Assembly: GCA_024642245.1 (NCBI GenBank)
Contig: JAHEBM010000023.1
Coordinates: 1 to 48,655 of the forward strand
Length of the DNA: 48,655 bases
Direction: 5' to 3'
Source of the DNA: Haliea sp.
GTDB taxonomy: Bacteria; Pseudomonadota; Gammaproteobacteria; Pseudomonadales; Halieaceae
How positions within the stretch are numbered: position 1 is the stretch's first letter; every line of letters starts with the position of its first letter. The translations under genes were made by a program, and so were the position numbers. Below the pieces are notes generated by a model, which was not told the origin of the DNA, ran no database searches, and was given only the letters and a program-made list of their open reading frames with translations. This document shows, piece after piece, positions 8,311 through 17,907 of this stretch.

Positions 8311-9570
8311 CTAGCGCAGCAGCGGTGAATCCAGGGCCGCGATATCCGGGCCGATCAGCTTCTCGGTCGCCTGGCGCATATCCGCCAGGGATACCTTGCG
8401 TATCACCATAAGCTGCCGGGTTACATCGTCAATGGAATAGGCACCATCGCTGCGGCGACGGATCTCCTGGTCCAGCTGGTCGATAAGCACCACGGCACGC
8501 GCCGTCACCGGGCCACTCGAGCGGCTTACCCGTAAATGCTCGACCTCGCTCCCCCACTTTCCCAGGTCCCGGATAATCTTGCTTCGGCGCGCCTTGGAAA
8601 TGCCCCGGGCGCGGTACAGGAGTTCGAAGGAATAGTACTCGGCCAGCCCCTCGGCTATCCAGTCATCACCGCCCTGTGCCGTGGCGACACCGGAAATCCG
8701 CGTCACCATGTGGGTGAGTTCATGCACCAGCGCACTGGTACCATTTTCACTGACCAGTGGCCGATCGGCGTGCAGGAACAGCGAATTGGCGGCGGACAGG
8801 CCGCCACGCCACATCGGGTCACCGGCGCCCACGATGAGCAAGCTGTCGGGGGTCACCTCAAAGGCCTGCTTGATCTCCCGCCAGACGAAGCGCAGATACG
8901 TCAGGGCATCCATGCGCTGGTAATTCTCTCCCTTGGGGGCGGCAACCGTAATGGCCGTGCCCTTGATGGTCGTGGTGCGTGTACCCACGTCACCCGCGAT
9001 CATCCAGCCGGTGGGCCGGTCCAGGCGCCGCTCGGGGTTATCGATACTGAAGGTGGTGCCCTCCAGGCGTGGCCAGCCGGTGTACGCGTTACCCCAGCCC
9101 TCAGGCAATACGAACGTGAGCTTCGAGCGGGAGTAGGAACCCATCACCTCGCCCGTGTCGATATGCATCGCGGGCACCAGGTCATCGCCGCGAAAAATCG
9201 CCCAGCGCGGGTTGACGATGGCATCGAATTTACCGGGGTCGCGCTCGTGCGTAATCTTGACGAAGTAGGACAATTTCGCCGGCCCGGAGGGCAGGTCCCA
9301 GTATACACGGCCTTTTTTTTCCGCCAGGGTACCGTTGGCCTTGAGCTCCGACATGCGCGCATCGCTATTGTCGAAGTTGACGTGCTTGAGCAACTCCCCC
9401 TTGTCAACCGACATGGCAACCAGTGCACCCTGGCTGGAAGGGATCAGGGTCACCTCGTAATTCACGTTGAATGACTGTGGCTCTGCCGCCGTCGGCGGCG
9501 CCGTGAAGCCCAGGCACACAATGGACAGCAGGGCAAAGAAAGCGGGGTATTTCCTGGACAACATAGGCAA
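8311..9570 (-). CDS. Exported gluzincin (M1/M61-like) metallopeptidase, uncharacterised
   Basis: 419 residues with a signal peptide (cleavage near TAAEP). The N-terminal half (about 30-210) looks like a beta-rich domain. The C-terminal half has the zinc motif HELTH followed about 20 residues later by WIAEGLAEYYS, the paired HExxH and WxxEG arrangement of M1/M61 gluzincins. The chemistry expected is zinc-dependent peptide hydrolysis in the periplasm or outside the cell. I do not recognise a named family, and the substrate is unknown. A second Met at residue 3 is an alternative start. The gene is transcribed away from ald and alone, with no obvious partner. Confidence 0.78.
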   Translation of the reverse strand: MPMLSRKYPAFFALLSIVCLGFTAPPTAAEPQSFNVNYEVTLIPSSQGALVAMSVDKGELLKHVNFDNSDARMSELKANGTLAEKKGRVYWDLPSGPAKLSYFVKITHERDPGKFDAIVNPRWAIFRGDDLVPAMHIDTGEVMGSYSRSKLTFVLPEGWGNAYTGWPRLEGTTFSIDNPERRLDRPTGWMIAGDVGTRTTTIKGTAITVAAPKGENYQRMDALTYLRFVWREIKQAFEVTPDSLLIVGAGDPMWRGGLSAANSLFLHADRPLVSENGTSALVHELTHMVTRISGVATAQGGDDWIAEGLAEYYSFELLYRARGISKARRSKIIRDLGKWGSEVEHLRVSRSSGPVTARAVVLIDQLDQEIRRRSDGAYSIDDVTRQLMVIRKVSLADMRQATEKLIGPDIAALDSPLLR

Positions 9571-9686
9571 AATCCGGACAGGTGGCAGCGGCGCAGGTGT
9601 ATTAGGGGCTTGAGATTAACACTTCAGCCGAATGGCTTACCAGACAGATCTGTACCACTGCACACAACCCGGCCCGGCGTTGAAGC

Positions 9687-9714
9687 GATGCCGCCGGACC
9701 GGGCCGGCGGCATC
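9687..9714 (-). terminator. GC-rich hairpin downstream of ald
   Basis: A perfect 11-bp stem, GATGCCGCCGG/CCGGCGGCATC, with a 6-base loop lies 8 bases past the ald stop. There is no T run, so it could terminate weakly, stabilise the 3' end, or pause polymerase. Confidence 0.5.
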
Positions 9715-9722
9715 CGCGCCTG

Positions 9723-10841
9723 TCAGGCCTCGAGGGCTTCCCGGGCCGAGACGTAGTCAAGACCGAGATCCTCCGCCACGGCCTTGTAGGTCAGCTGGCC
9801 GCGGTGCACGTTGAGCCCCGCACACAGGTGCGGGTCATCCAGCAAGGCCTTGCGATATCCCTTGTCGGCAAGATTGAGGGTAAACGGCAGGGTAGCGTTG
9901 TTCAGGGCAAAAGTTGAGGTCCGGGCCACGGCACCGGGCATATTGGCCACGCAGTAATGCACGACACCCTCATCGACATAGGTGGGATCCGCGTGGGTTG
10001 TGGCGCGACTGGTTTCGAAACACCCCCCCTGATCGATAGCCACGTCAACCAGCACGGAGCCGGGTTTCATGGTGCGCAGCATCTGGCGATCGACCAGTTT
10101 TGGGGCAGCGGCCCCGGGGACGAGCACCGCCCCGATCAAAAGGTCGGCGCTGGCGACGTAACGTGTCAGTGCCTCGCGGGTGGAGTACACGGTGTTGAGC
10201 ATGCAGCCGAACTGGAAATCCAGTTCCTTCAGGCGCTGCAGCGACCGATCCAGCACGGTGACGTGGGCCTCCATACCCATGGCCATACGCACCGCGTTGG
10301 TCCCCACCACGCCGCCGCCGATCACCACCACCCTGGCCGCCTCCACGCCCGGCACACCGCCCAGCAGAATGCCGGAACCACCCTGCTCTTTTTCAAGGCA
10401 ATGGGCGCCCGCCTGGATCGACATGCGCCCCGCAACCTCGCTCATGGGCGACAGCAGCGGCAGGCTGTTGTTCGGACCGGTGACGGTCTCGTAGGCAATG
10501 GCGATACAGCCGGAATCCAGCAGTGCCCGGGTCTGGTCCGGATCGGGCGCCAGGTGCAGGTAGGTGAACAGCACCTGCCCCTCCCGCAACATCCTGCATT
10601 CCCTGGGCTGGGGTTCCTTGACCTTCACCACCATCTCGGCCCGCTCGAAAACCTCGGCGGCGCTGGCTACCACTTCCGCACCGGCCTGCCGGTACAGTTC
10701 GTCGCCCAGGCCTATGCCGTCCCCGGCGCCGCTCTGCACAATGACCTCGTGCCCGTGGAGCACAAGCTCCAGCACGCTGCTGGTCGTCAGGCCGACACGG
10801 TATTCATGGGTTTTTATTTCCTTGGGCACGCCTAACAGCAT
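9723..10841 (-). CDS. ald: Alanine dehydrogenase
   Basis: 372 residues. It catalyses NAD-dependent reversible deamination of L-alanine to pyruvate and ammonia in the cytoplasm. Family marks are the N-terminal [18 protein letters not shown], the lysine segment [18 protein letters not shown], the Rossmann loop [15 protein letters not shown] and [21 protein letters not shown] start it at the ATG at 10841 rather than the in-frame GTG 15 bases upstream. A GGAGG ribosome site lies between the two, and the protein then begins exactly like its homologues. It is divergent from an Lrp/AsnC regulator, which suggests regulation by that protein with an amino acid as signal. Confidence 0.96.
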   Translation of the reverse strand: MLLGVPKEIKTHEYRVGLTTSSVLELVLHGHEVIVQSGAGDGIGLGDELYRQAGAEVVASAAEVFERAEMVVKVKEPQPRECRMLREGQVLFTYLHLAPDPDQTRALLDSGCIAIAYETVTGPNNSLPLLSPMSEVAGRMSIQAGAHCLEKEQGGSGILLGGVPGVEAARVVVIGGGVVGTNAVRMAMGMEAHVTVLDRSLQRLKELDFQFGCMLNTVYSTREALTRYVASADLLIGAVLVPGAAAPKLVDRQMLRTMKPGSVLVDVAIDQGGCFETSRATTHADPTYVDEGVVHYCVANMPGAVARTSTFALNNATLPFTLNLADKGYRKALLDDPHLCAGLNVHRGQLTYKAVAEDLGLDYVSAREALEA

Positions 10842-11003
10842 CGGGATTTCCTCCACAAAGGGCTGGGTATGAGTGATTCTGCGGACGACAGTATAGGGCT
10901 TCCCTGGTAGCGGGTTTTTTCTATTTTCACGTCTTAATAGGTTTTATTTCTGATTAGTGTTATTTTTTTAGCTGAATCAACTGGCATATAACATTTATTG
11001 CAG
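10842..11003. promoter_or_regulatory. AT-rich divergent control region between ald and the Lrp-type gene
   Basis: 162 bases with a markedly AT-rich core (about 10915-10995, with several T runs), unlike the GC-rich surroundings. Lrp-family proteins favour degenerate AT-rich, bendable DNA. A TATAAC hexamer at 10987-10992 could be the -10 element of the regulator gene. It would place the transcript start only about 5 bases before that gene's ATG. Confidence 0.55.
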
Positions 11004-11468
11004 ATGAATAATCTAAATAGAATCGACAGGAATATTCTCCGGATCCTCCAGCAGGATGGCCGCCTGAGCTACGCTGAACTGGCGCGCAAGGTTGGCCTGA
11101 CCACCACCCCCTGCATCGAACGGGTGCGACGACTGGAGCGGGACGGCGTGATCACCGGGTTCAGCGCGCTGGTAAACCCCAGGGCCGTGGGGGCCGCACT
11201 GCTGGTGTTCGTACAGATTCGCCTGTCGCGCACGTCCCAGGACAACTTCGAGCAATTCAAGGCGGCGGCCTCGGAACTGCCGGAGGTACAGGAGTGCTAC
11301 CTGGTGTCGGGGAACTTTGACTACCTGATCAAGGCACGGGTGGCCGACATGGCCGCCTACCGGGAATTTCTGGGAGAGACATTACTGGGACTCCCCGGGG
11401 TACAGGAATCCACCAGTTACGTGGTCATGGAGACCGTCAAGGAAACACTGAGCGTGGAGATTCCCTGA
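11004..11468 (+). CDS. Lrp/AsnC-family transcriptional regulator
   Basis: 154 residues: an N-terminal winged helix-turn-helix (IDRNILRILQQDGRLSYAELARKVGL) and a C-terminal RAM/AsnC ligand-binding domain with VQECYLVSGNFDYLIKARV. I use the ATG at 11004, which gives MNNLNRIDRNIL as in relatives; a TTG two codons earlier is unlikely. No good Shine-Dalgarno is visible. The divergent partner is alanine dehydrogenase, so by analogy with ald-linked Lrp-type regulators it probably senses alanine or another amino acid and controls ald. That link is inferred from position. Confidence 0.92.
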   Translation: MNNLNRIDRNILRILQQDGRLSYAELARKVGLTTTPCIERVRRLERDGVITGFSALVNPRAVGAALLVFVQIRLSRTSQDNFEQFKAAASELPEVQECYLVSGNFDYLIKARVADMAAYREFLGETLLGLPGVQESTSYVVMETVKETLSVEIP

Positions 11469-11481
11469 CCCGACACAACGC

Positions 11482-11931
11482 CTACAGCCAACGCCGCACC
11501 CGCTGGCAATAGGCGGGGTATTCCCCGGGAAACAGGCCATACAACATGCGCTCCTCGGGACGAATAAACCGGGCCTGGACCACCGCGGCGAAAATCAAGG
11601 GCACCGGCAGCGCGGACACGACACCCACGGTGAGGGCGCAGCCCAGCAGCACGCAGACCATGCCAAGATACATGGGATTACGGCTGAACCGGTACACGCC
11701 CCCCGTCAACAGCGTGCTGACGCTCCTGAACGGGATGACATCGTTTCCCGCGCGCACAAACAGGCCATTGGCGGTCACCAGCAACAACAGGCCGACCACG
11801 ATCACCACCCCACCCGCCAACTGGAAAGGCAAACCGGTAAAGCGGACCAGTGGATACAGTTCATTGAGCGCAAAAATCGCGATCAGTGCCAGCAACAGCC
11901 ACACCGGGGGATAGATTACGCGCTTGACCAT
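11482..11931 (-). CDS. Membrane methyltransferase of the isoprenylcysteine/phospholipid methyltransferase type
   Basis: 149 residues with about four hydrophobic segments. The C-terminal half has the family signature: VYRFSRNPMYLG, then EERMLYGLFPGEYPAYCQRVRRW. These are SAM-binding elements in ICMT/PEMT-like bacterial proteins, which methylate isoprenoid, lipid or other membrane-associated substrates. The substrate here is unknown. The stop lies 13 bases from the convergent Lrp-type gene, and the start lies 15 bases from the stop of the ZIP transporter, so the two - strand genes are probably co-transcribed. Confidence 0.8.
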   Translation of the reverse strand: MVKRVIYPPVWLLLALIAIFALNELYPLVRFTGLPFQLAGGVVIVVGLLLLVTANGLFVRAGNDVIPFRSVSTLLTGGVYRFSRNPMYLGMVCVLLGCALTVGVVSALPVPLIFAAVVQARFIRPEERMLYGLFPGEYPAYCQRVRRWL

Positions 11932-11946
11932 ATCCTGCCTCCGGGG

Positions 11947-12852
11947 TCAGTGTGTGGAAAGATGGAAATTGGCCGGTTCCAGCGCACCGATGGCGAAGGC
12001 CACGCCGATACCCAGCAGGAACGCCAGGGTCAGCCGGGTGCGGTCATGGCTGTGGAATTGCACCTCGGGCAGGAGGTCGCTCAGGGCGATACAGATAAAG
12101 GCACCCGCTGAAAAGGCCAGTGCCGCCGCAACGACGTAGTCCGCTGAATCCACAAGCAGGTCGACCCCGAAGAAAAACACCAGCGCGCCCAGGGGACACA
12201 TCAGCGCAAACACGACATTGTTGATGGCCCGGGCGCTGCGACTCCAGCCGCCCGCCGCCATAACGGTGGTGATAGACATGGCATCCAGGGGCTTGTGCAG
12301 AAAAATGGCCAGGAATACCCCCACACCTACCAGGCCCGAGGCCCCGTCGGCAATCTCACCCTGCATCGCCGCGCCCAGGGCGATACCATCGATCAGGGTA
12401 TGCACCCCCAAACCCAGCGCAATGCCCACCCAGCTCATGCTGCTCACGGGCCGGGCGCGCCCCTGGTCGTGGTGGTGATCGTGGTCATGGTCGTGGCCGT
12501 GATCATGCGCATGCTCATGCGCCGGTTGTGGCTCGTGGAGATGATCTTCCTCATGACTGAAGTCGTGCTGGTGGAAATGGAAAATGCGCAACAGCAACAG
12601 CATGGTGATCAGGCCGAACATAAGCCATTGCACCGAGATGTCGGTTGCGCCCGGACCACCAAGCATCGCGACACTGTGGGGCAGCAGGTGATAAAAAGCG
12701 ACGCCCAGCATCAGGCCGGACACCAGGCTCATCGCAAGCTGGGTGCGGGTGTGGGTCATCTTCACCCAGTCGGGCAACAGCCCGCCCACCAGCGAGAAGC
12801 CCGCAATGGCAGTGCAATAAAGGACCAGCAATAGTGTCGGCGACAAGGTCAT
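11947..12852 (-). CDS. ZIP-family divalent metal transporter
   Basis: 301 residues with about eight membrane segments. A long His/Asp-rich cytoplasmic-loop-type stretch (about residues 92-132, with many HDHDH repeats) precedes the fourth segment. Metal-path residues appear in VHTLIDGIALG and in FLHKPLDAMS. ZIP proteins move zinc, iron or manganese into the cytoplasm; which metal is moved cannot be read here. The second motif departs from the usual HE-type sequence of well-studied ZIPs. It is probably co-transcribed with the downstream methyltransferase. Confidence 0.88.
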   Translation of the reverse strand: MTLSPTLLLVLYCTAIAGFSLVGGLLPDWVKMTHTRTQLAMSLVSGLMLGVAFYHLLPHSVAMLGGPGATDISVQWLMFGLITMLLLLRIFHFHQHDFSHEEDHLHEPQPAHEHAHDHGHDHDHDHHHDQGRARPVSSMSWVGIALGLGVHTLIDGIALGAAMQGEIADGASGLVGVGVFLAIFLHKPLDAMSITTVMAAGGWSRSARAINNVVFALMCPLGALVFFFGVDLLVDSADYVVAAALAFSAGAFICIALSDLLPEVQFHSHDRTRLTLAFLLGIGVAFAIGALEPANFHLSTH

Positions 12853-12949
12853 GAACCTGAGTTATGCAATGTACTGATGGGCGGCGATTATCCCACAGTC
12901 ATGCGGTCTTGTAATTCATACCCTGCCGGTGCCCGGTCACCGGGGGGCA

Positions 12950-12978
12950 TTGACACTAAAACTAATGACTAATAGCTT
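12950..12978 (+). promoter_or_regulatory. Candidate sigma-70 promoter of the aldehyde dehydrogenase gene with ACTAA repeats
   Basis: A perfect TTGACA at 12950-12955, a 17-bp spacer and TAGCTT at 12973-12978. Three direct copies of ACTAA (12955-12959, 12961-12965, 12968-12972) fill the spacer and could be a regulator site. The predicted leader is about 18 nt, with AGGAG before the ATG. Confidence 0.55.
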
Positions 12979-13002
12979 GGCGCGAAACCACAGGAGTATG
13001 CC

Positions 13003-14544
13003 ATGTCCCTCTACGAACCCATTGCCTCCAGCGATGCCCGCCGCCACCTGCAACTGCGTAGCCCGGTCACCCTCGAACCCACGGGGGAGTTGGTGTGCGC
13101 CAACGCGGAGGATGTGGCCGCAGCGATCGCAAAGGCACGCGCGGCGCAGCCCGCATGGGCCGCCACCAGCATGAAGGACCGCGCCGCCATCGTACAGCGC
13201 GCCCTGCAAATCGTGCTGGAAACACAGGATGAGATTATCGATACCGTCGTGGCCGAGACAGGCAAGGCGCGCACCGATGCCATGAGCATGGAGATATTCT
13301 CGGTTGCCGATTCCCTGTGTTACTACGCCAAAAATGCCGAAAAATTTCTCAGGCCCCGCAAACGCCGGGTGCACGGGCTGCTGGGGCTCATGAAACAACT
13401 GCGCATACTCTATAAACCACTGGGTGTCATCGGCCTGGTCACCCCCTGGAACGGTCCCTTCGTGCTGGTAATGAACCAGGCCGTCCAGGCCATCCTGGCG
13501 GGTAATACGGTGGTGGCCAAGGGCTCGGAAGTGACGCCATTCTCGGCGCGACTGGCCGAGACCATACTCAGCCGGGCCGGACTGCCCCACGGTGTGCTGC
13601 AGGTGCTCCTGGGCGATGGCGAAACCGGCGCCGCCATCGTCAGCGGCGGGGTCGACAAGGTCTCGTTCACCGGCAGCGTGGCTACCGGGCGCAAGGTCGC
13701 CCAGGCCTGCGCTGCGCAACTGATTCCCTGCACCCTGGAACTGGGTGGCAACGACGCCATGATCGTATGTGCCGACGCTGACCTGGACCGGGCGGCGGAT
13801 GGCGCCTGGCTGGGGTCCTGCATGAATACGGGGCACTACTGTTGCGGCACGGAGAGAATTTATGTCGTGGACCAGGTGTACGACGAATTCCTGCGCCTGG
13901 TGCTGGACAAGGGCAAGAACCTGCGCCAGGGCCAGCAACACGGCTGGGACGAGGACGTGGGCGCGGTGTTCTGGGACCGGCAGATGGCCATCATCGAGGC
14001 CCACGTCGAGGATGCCCGGGCCAAGGGCGCCAATATCATGATGGGGGGGCGCCGCAATCCCGACCTGGCGGGCCTGTACTATGAACCCACCGTGATAACA
14101 GGCGTCGACAACAGCATGGATATCATGATCCATGAGACCTTCGGCCCGGTACTGTGTATCCAGAAAGTGGCCAGCGAGCAGGAAGCCATCGCCCTGGCCA
14201 ACGACTCCGAGTTCGGCCTCAACGGCAACGTCTGGACGAAGGACAAGGACAAGGGATACCGCCTGGCGGCGGCCATCGACACCGGCTCCTGCAGTGTCAA
14301 CGACATGGCGGTGAGCTATGGTATTCCCGCGGCGCCCTTCGGGGGCCGCAAGAGTTCGGGCCTGGGGCAGGTCAACGGCAAGAAAGGCCTGCGCGGATAC
14401 TGCCACGAGATGCCCATCGTCATCGACCGCTTCGGCGGTAAAATGCAGAACGCGTATCCCTACAGTGCGAAAAGCGCCGAGGGGATGAAGAAGCTGATGG
14501 ATTTCCTCTGGGTGAAGACCCCGATCGGTCGCTGGATGAGCTAA
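13003..14544 (+). CDS. NAD(P)-dependent aldehyde dehydrogenase
   Basis: 513 residues of the ALDH superfamily, oxidising an aldehyde to a carboxylate. Seen in order: the cofactor segment TPWNGPF, the lysine segment KGSEVTPFSA, FTGSVATGR, LELGGND with the general-base Glu, the catalytic loop NTGHYCCGTER with the nucleophilic Cys, HETFGPVL, and PFGGRKSSGLGQ. Two adjacent cysteines occupy the catalytic loop. About 40 residues past the core end in a short hydrophobic tail (MDFLWVKTPIGRWMS), which may touch the membrane. The substrate cannot be told; there is no pathway neighbour. AGGAG lies 6 bases before the start. Confidence 0.92.
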   Translation: MSLYEPIASSDARRHLQLRSPVTLEPTGELVCANAEDVAAAIAKARAAQPAWAATSMKDRAAIVQRALQIVLETQDEIIDTVVAETGKARTDAMSMEIFSVADSLCYYAKNAEKFLRPRKRRVHGLLGLMKQLRILYKPLGVIGLVTPWNGPFVLVMNQAVQAILAGNTVVAKGSEVTPFSARLAETILSRAGLPHGVLQVLLGDGETGAAIVSGGVDKVSFTGSVATGRKVAQACAAQLIPCTLELGGNDAMIVCADADLDRAADGAWLGSCMNTGHYCCGTERIYVVDQVYDEFLRLVLDKGKNLRQGQQHGWDEDVGAVFWDRQMAIIEAHVEDARAKGANIMMGGRRNPDLAGLYYEPTVITGVDNSMDIMIHETFGPVLCIQKVASEQEAIALANDSEFGLNGNVWTKDKDKGYRLAAAIDTGSCSVNDMAVSYGIPAAPFGGRKSSGLGQVNGKKGLRGYCHEMPIVIDRFGGKMQNAYPYSAKSAEGMKKLMDFLWVKTPIGRWMS

Positions 14545-14551
14545 TGCGCTA

Positions 14552-14577
14552 CTGCCTGACTATGGACAGTCAGGCAG
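14552..14577. terminator. Perfect 10-bp hairpin between convergent genes
   Basis: CTGCCTGACT/AGTCAGGCAG with a 6-base loop, extendable with two mismatches, lies between the aldehyde dehydrogenase stop and the proB stop. It has no T run. It is probably a bidirectional transcription barrier. Confidence 0.6.
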
Positions 14578-14584
14578 CAGGGCA

Positions 14585-15706
14585 TTAAACCAGGACGAGG
14601 TTGTCCCGGTGAATCAGCTCCTCGTCGCGCAGGTAACCCAGCACACCCTCGATCTCCCGGGAGGGCAGGCCCATGATGCGACGGGTTTCCGCGGCGTTGT
14701 AGTTGACCAGCCCACGGGCGATCTCCCGACCGGCGCTGTCGCGGCAGGAGACCATCTCACCCAGGGTGAAATTGCCCTGTACCGCGCGGACACCCACGCT
14801 GAGCAGGCTGCGCCCCGACTCCCGCAGTACCCGAACCGCGCCATCGTCCAGTTCCAGGCTGCCCTGCACCTGGACCATCCCGGCCAGCCACTGCTTACGG
14901 GCGTTCTGGGGCTGCTTGCCCGTGCGCAACCAGGTGCCCACCTGCTCACCCGAGGTCACCGCGGCGACGATATTGGCCACTCGCCCACTGGCGATAATGG
15001 TTTCCGTGCCGGAGCGCGCCGCCAGTCGCGCCGCGCGCAGCTTGGTCACCATGCCGCCACGACCCAGGGCACCGCCCTCCCCGGCCATGGCGTCGAGCTG
15101 CGGGTCGTGCACGTCGCAACTTGCGAGCAATTCGGCGGCGGGGTTGAGGCGGGGGTCCTCCCGGTACATCCCTTGCTGGTCCGTCAGCAGCAGCAGCGCG
15201 TCGGCATCGATCAGGTTGGCCACCAGGGCCGCCAGGGTGTCGTTGTCGCCAAAACGGATTTCATCGGTCACCACGGTGTCGTTTTCGTTCACCACCGGCA
15301 CCACCCCCAGCTCCAGCAGGGTCTTGAGTGTACCCCGGGCGTTGAGGTAGCGATCGCGGGCGGTCACGTCATCGTGCACCAGCAGGATCTGGGCGGTCGC
15401 GATACCGTGTTGCCTGAAGGCATTTTCGTAATGCTGCACCAGCACTGACTGGCCCACGGCGGCCGCTGCCTGCAGTTTGTGCAGGAGGTGCGGGCGGGCG
15501 GTCCAGCCCAGTCTTACGATGCCGGCGGCGACCGCGCCGCTCGACACCAGCACCACCTCGCAACCACGCTCGCGCAGACGCACCAGCTGTTCCACCAGTG
15601 CCGCGATAATCGCCGCGTCGAGGCCGCGGCCATCGTCGGTCAGCAGCGCGCTGCCGACTTTCACCACCCAGCGCCTGGCCCCGGCGATTTCCCCACGATC
15701 AGACAT
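14585..15706 (-). CDS. proB: Glutamate 5-kinase
   Basis: 373 residues. It phosphorylates glutamate to glutamyl 5-phosphate, the first step of proline synthesis, in the cytoplasm. The amino-acid kinase domain (about 1-260) shows [39 protein letters not shown] and [13 protein letters not shown] domain fills the C-terminus (about 280-365). Length matches the two-domain ProB of proteobacteria. The start lies 8 bases after the obgE stop, the common rplU-rpmA-obgE-proB arrangement of gammaproteobacteria. Confidence 0.96.
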   Translation of the reverse strand: MSDRGEIAGARRWVVKVGSALLTDDGRGLDAAIIAALVEQLVRLRERGCEVVLVSSGAVAAGIVRLGWTARPHLLHKLQAAAAVGQSVLVQHYENAFRQHGIATAQILLVHDDVTARDRYLNARGTLKTLLELGVVPVVNENDTVVTDEIRFGDNDTLAALVANLIDADALLLLTDQQGMYREDPRLNPAAELLASCDVHDPQLDAMAGEGGALGRGGMVTKLRAARLAARSGTETIIASGRVANIVAAVTSGEQVGTWLRTGKQPQNARKQWLAGMVQVQGSLELDDGAVRVLRESGRSLLSVGVRAVQGNFTLGEMVSCRDSAGREIARGLVNYNAAETRRIMGLPSREIEGVLGYLRDEELIHRDNLVLV

Positions 15707-15714
15707 AAACCATC

Positions 15715-16959
<1,245 letters not shown>

Positions 16960-16983
16960 TTACCGACCGCGCACAGCGCGGTC

Positions 16984-17013
16984 AAAAAAAAGCCCCGTCA
17001 CTGACGAGGCTTT
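16984..17013 (-). terminator. Intrinsic terminator between rpmA and obgE
   Basis: On the - strand the stem GCCTCGTCA/TGACGGGGC (one G-U pair) is followed by a run of eight T, 25 bases past the rpmA stop. It probably lowers read-through from the ribosomal genes into obgE-proB. Confidence 0.88.
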
Positions 17014-17038
17014 GGTCACCCGGCTCGAAAGCCGCGTC

Positions 17039-17296
17039 TCAGGCGCTCACCACCTGGACGAACTTGCGGCTGTTCGGTCCCTTGGTCACGAACTCAACCT
17101 GGCCATCGGCCGTCGCGAACAAGGTATGATCCTTGCCGATACCAACGTTTGTGCCCGCGTGGAAACGCGTGCCACGCTGACGCACGATGATGCTGCCAGC
17201 CAATACAGTTTCACCGCCGAAGCGCTTGACGCCAAGGCGTTTGCTCTCGGAATCACGCCCGTTACGGGTACTACCACCAGCTTTCTTGTGTGCCAT
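17039..17296 (-). CDS. rpmA: 50S ribosomal protein L27
   Basis: 85 residues beginning [20 protein letters not shown], the standard bacterial L27 N-terminus that reaches into the peptidyl transferase centre. There is no N-terminal cleavage extension of the Firmicutes type. It lies 16 bases after the rplU stop in the usual rplU-rpmA operon. Confidence 0.98.
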   Translation of the reverse strand: MAHKKAGGSTRNGRDSESKRLGVKRFGGETVLAGSIIVRQRGTRFHAGTNVGIGKDHTLFATADGQVEFVTKGPNSRKFVQVVSA

Positions 17297-17312
17297 TGCT
17301 CAAACCCTCCTG

Positions 17313-17624
17313 TTACGCCGAAATACCGGTGATTTTCACTTCAGTGAACCACTGGCGGTGACCGGTTTCTCTCCGGTAATGCTTGCGGCGATTGAACTTG
17401 ATAATCTTGACCTTCTTGTGGCGACCGTGGGCAACCACCTCGGCAGTGACCTTGCAGCCGGCAACCACAGGTGTACCGATCTTGATACTGTCGCCACCGC
17501 CAACCATCAATACCTTGTCAAATTCGACGGTATCGCCGGTCGCGGCTTCAATTTTTTCCAGTTTCAGGGTTTCGCCTTCAACTACACGGTGCTGCTTACC
17601 ACCGCTTTCGATTACTGCGTACAT
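17313..17624 (-). CDS. rplU: 50S ribosomal protein L21
   Basis: 103 residues starting [18 protein letters not shown], matching L21 of E. coli in length and start. An open frame runs 17 codons further upstream, but a GGAG ribosome site stands just before the ATG at 17624 and the extension is unlike L21. L21 binds 23S rRNA early in 50S assembly. It is the first gene of rplU-rpmA, and its leader contains a terminator-like hairpin. Confidence 0.97.
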   Translation of the reverse strand: MYAVIESGGKQHRVVEGETLKLEKIEAATGDTVEFDKVLMVGGGDSIKIGTPVVAGCKVTAEVVAHGRHKKVKIIKFNRRKHYRRETGHRQWFTEVKITGISA

Positions 17625-17659
17625 AATGTGCTCCGTTGAGTTAGCCTGCTCGCAATCGT

Positions 17660-17683
17660 AAAAAAACCCTTGCAAATCAAGGG
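17660..17683 (-). promoter_or_regulatory. Terminator-like hairpin in the rplU leader (candidate attenuator)
   Basis: On the - strand CCCTTG/CAAGGG with a 5-base loop is followed by seven T, ending 35 bases before the rplU ATG. No - strand gene lies upstream, so it cannot end another gene's transcript. TGCAAA earlier in the leader (17730-17735, TTTGCA on the + strand) can pair with TTTGCA in the hairpin, a possible antiterminator. Confidence 0.55.
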
Positions 17684-17759
17684 GGCAGAGACAGGCACTA
17701 ACAGTTGATAAACACCGGCCGGCGCAGCGTTTGCACGCGACAGGGGCCAGAGGGCGGCG

Positions 17760-17788
17760 ATTTTACTTAAATCGGCCGACAACAGCAA
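17760..17788 (-). promoter_or_regulatory. Candidate rplU promoter
   Basis: Read on the - strand: TTGCTG (17788-17783), a 17-bp spacer, TAAAAT (17765-17760). The transcript would start near 17753, giving a leader of about 130 nt that contains the terminator-like hairpin. Confidence 0.5.
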
Positions 17789-17907
17789 GGGTTACTTATT
17801 TCATGAAAACAAGAACTTAAGTCCCGCGCAGGGACAGCGGGACGCTCGCTTGACAGCCCGGTGGCCGCACCCTAGCATGCGCGGGCACTCTACACACCAT
17901 ACTTCCC

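Noticed and set aside
10842-10856. GTG start for ald five codons upstream
   Set aside because: The codons overlap the Shine-Dalgarno sequence of the ATG at 10841, and the added residues are not conserved.
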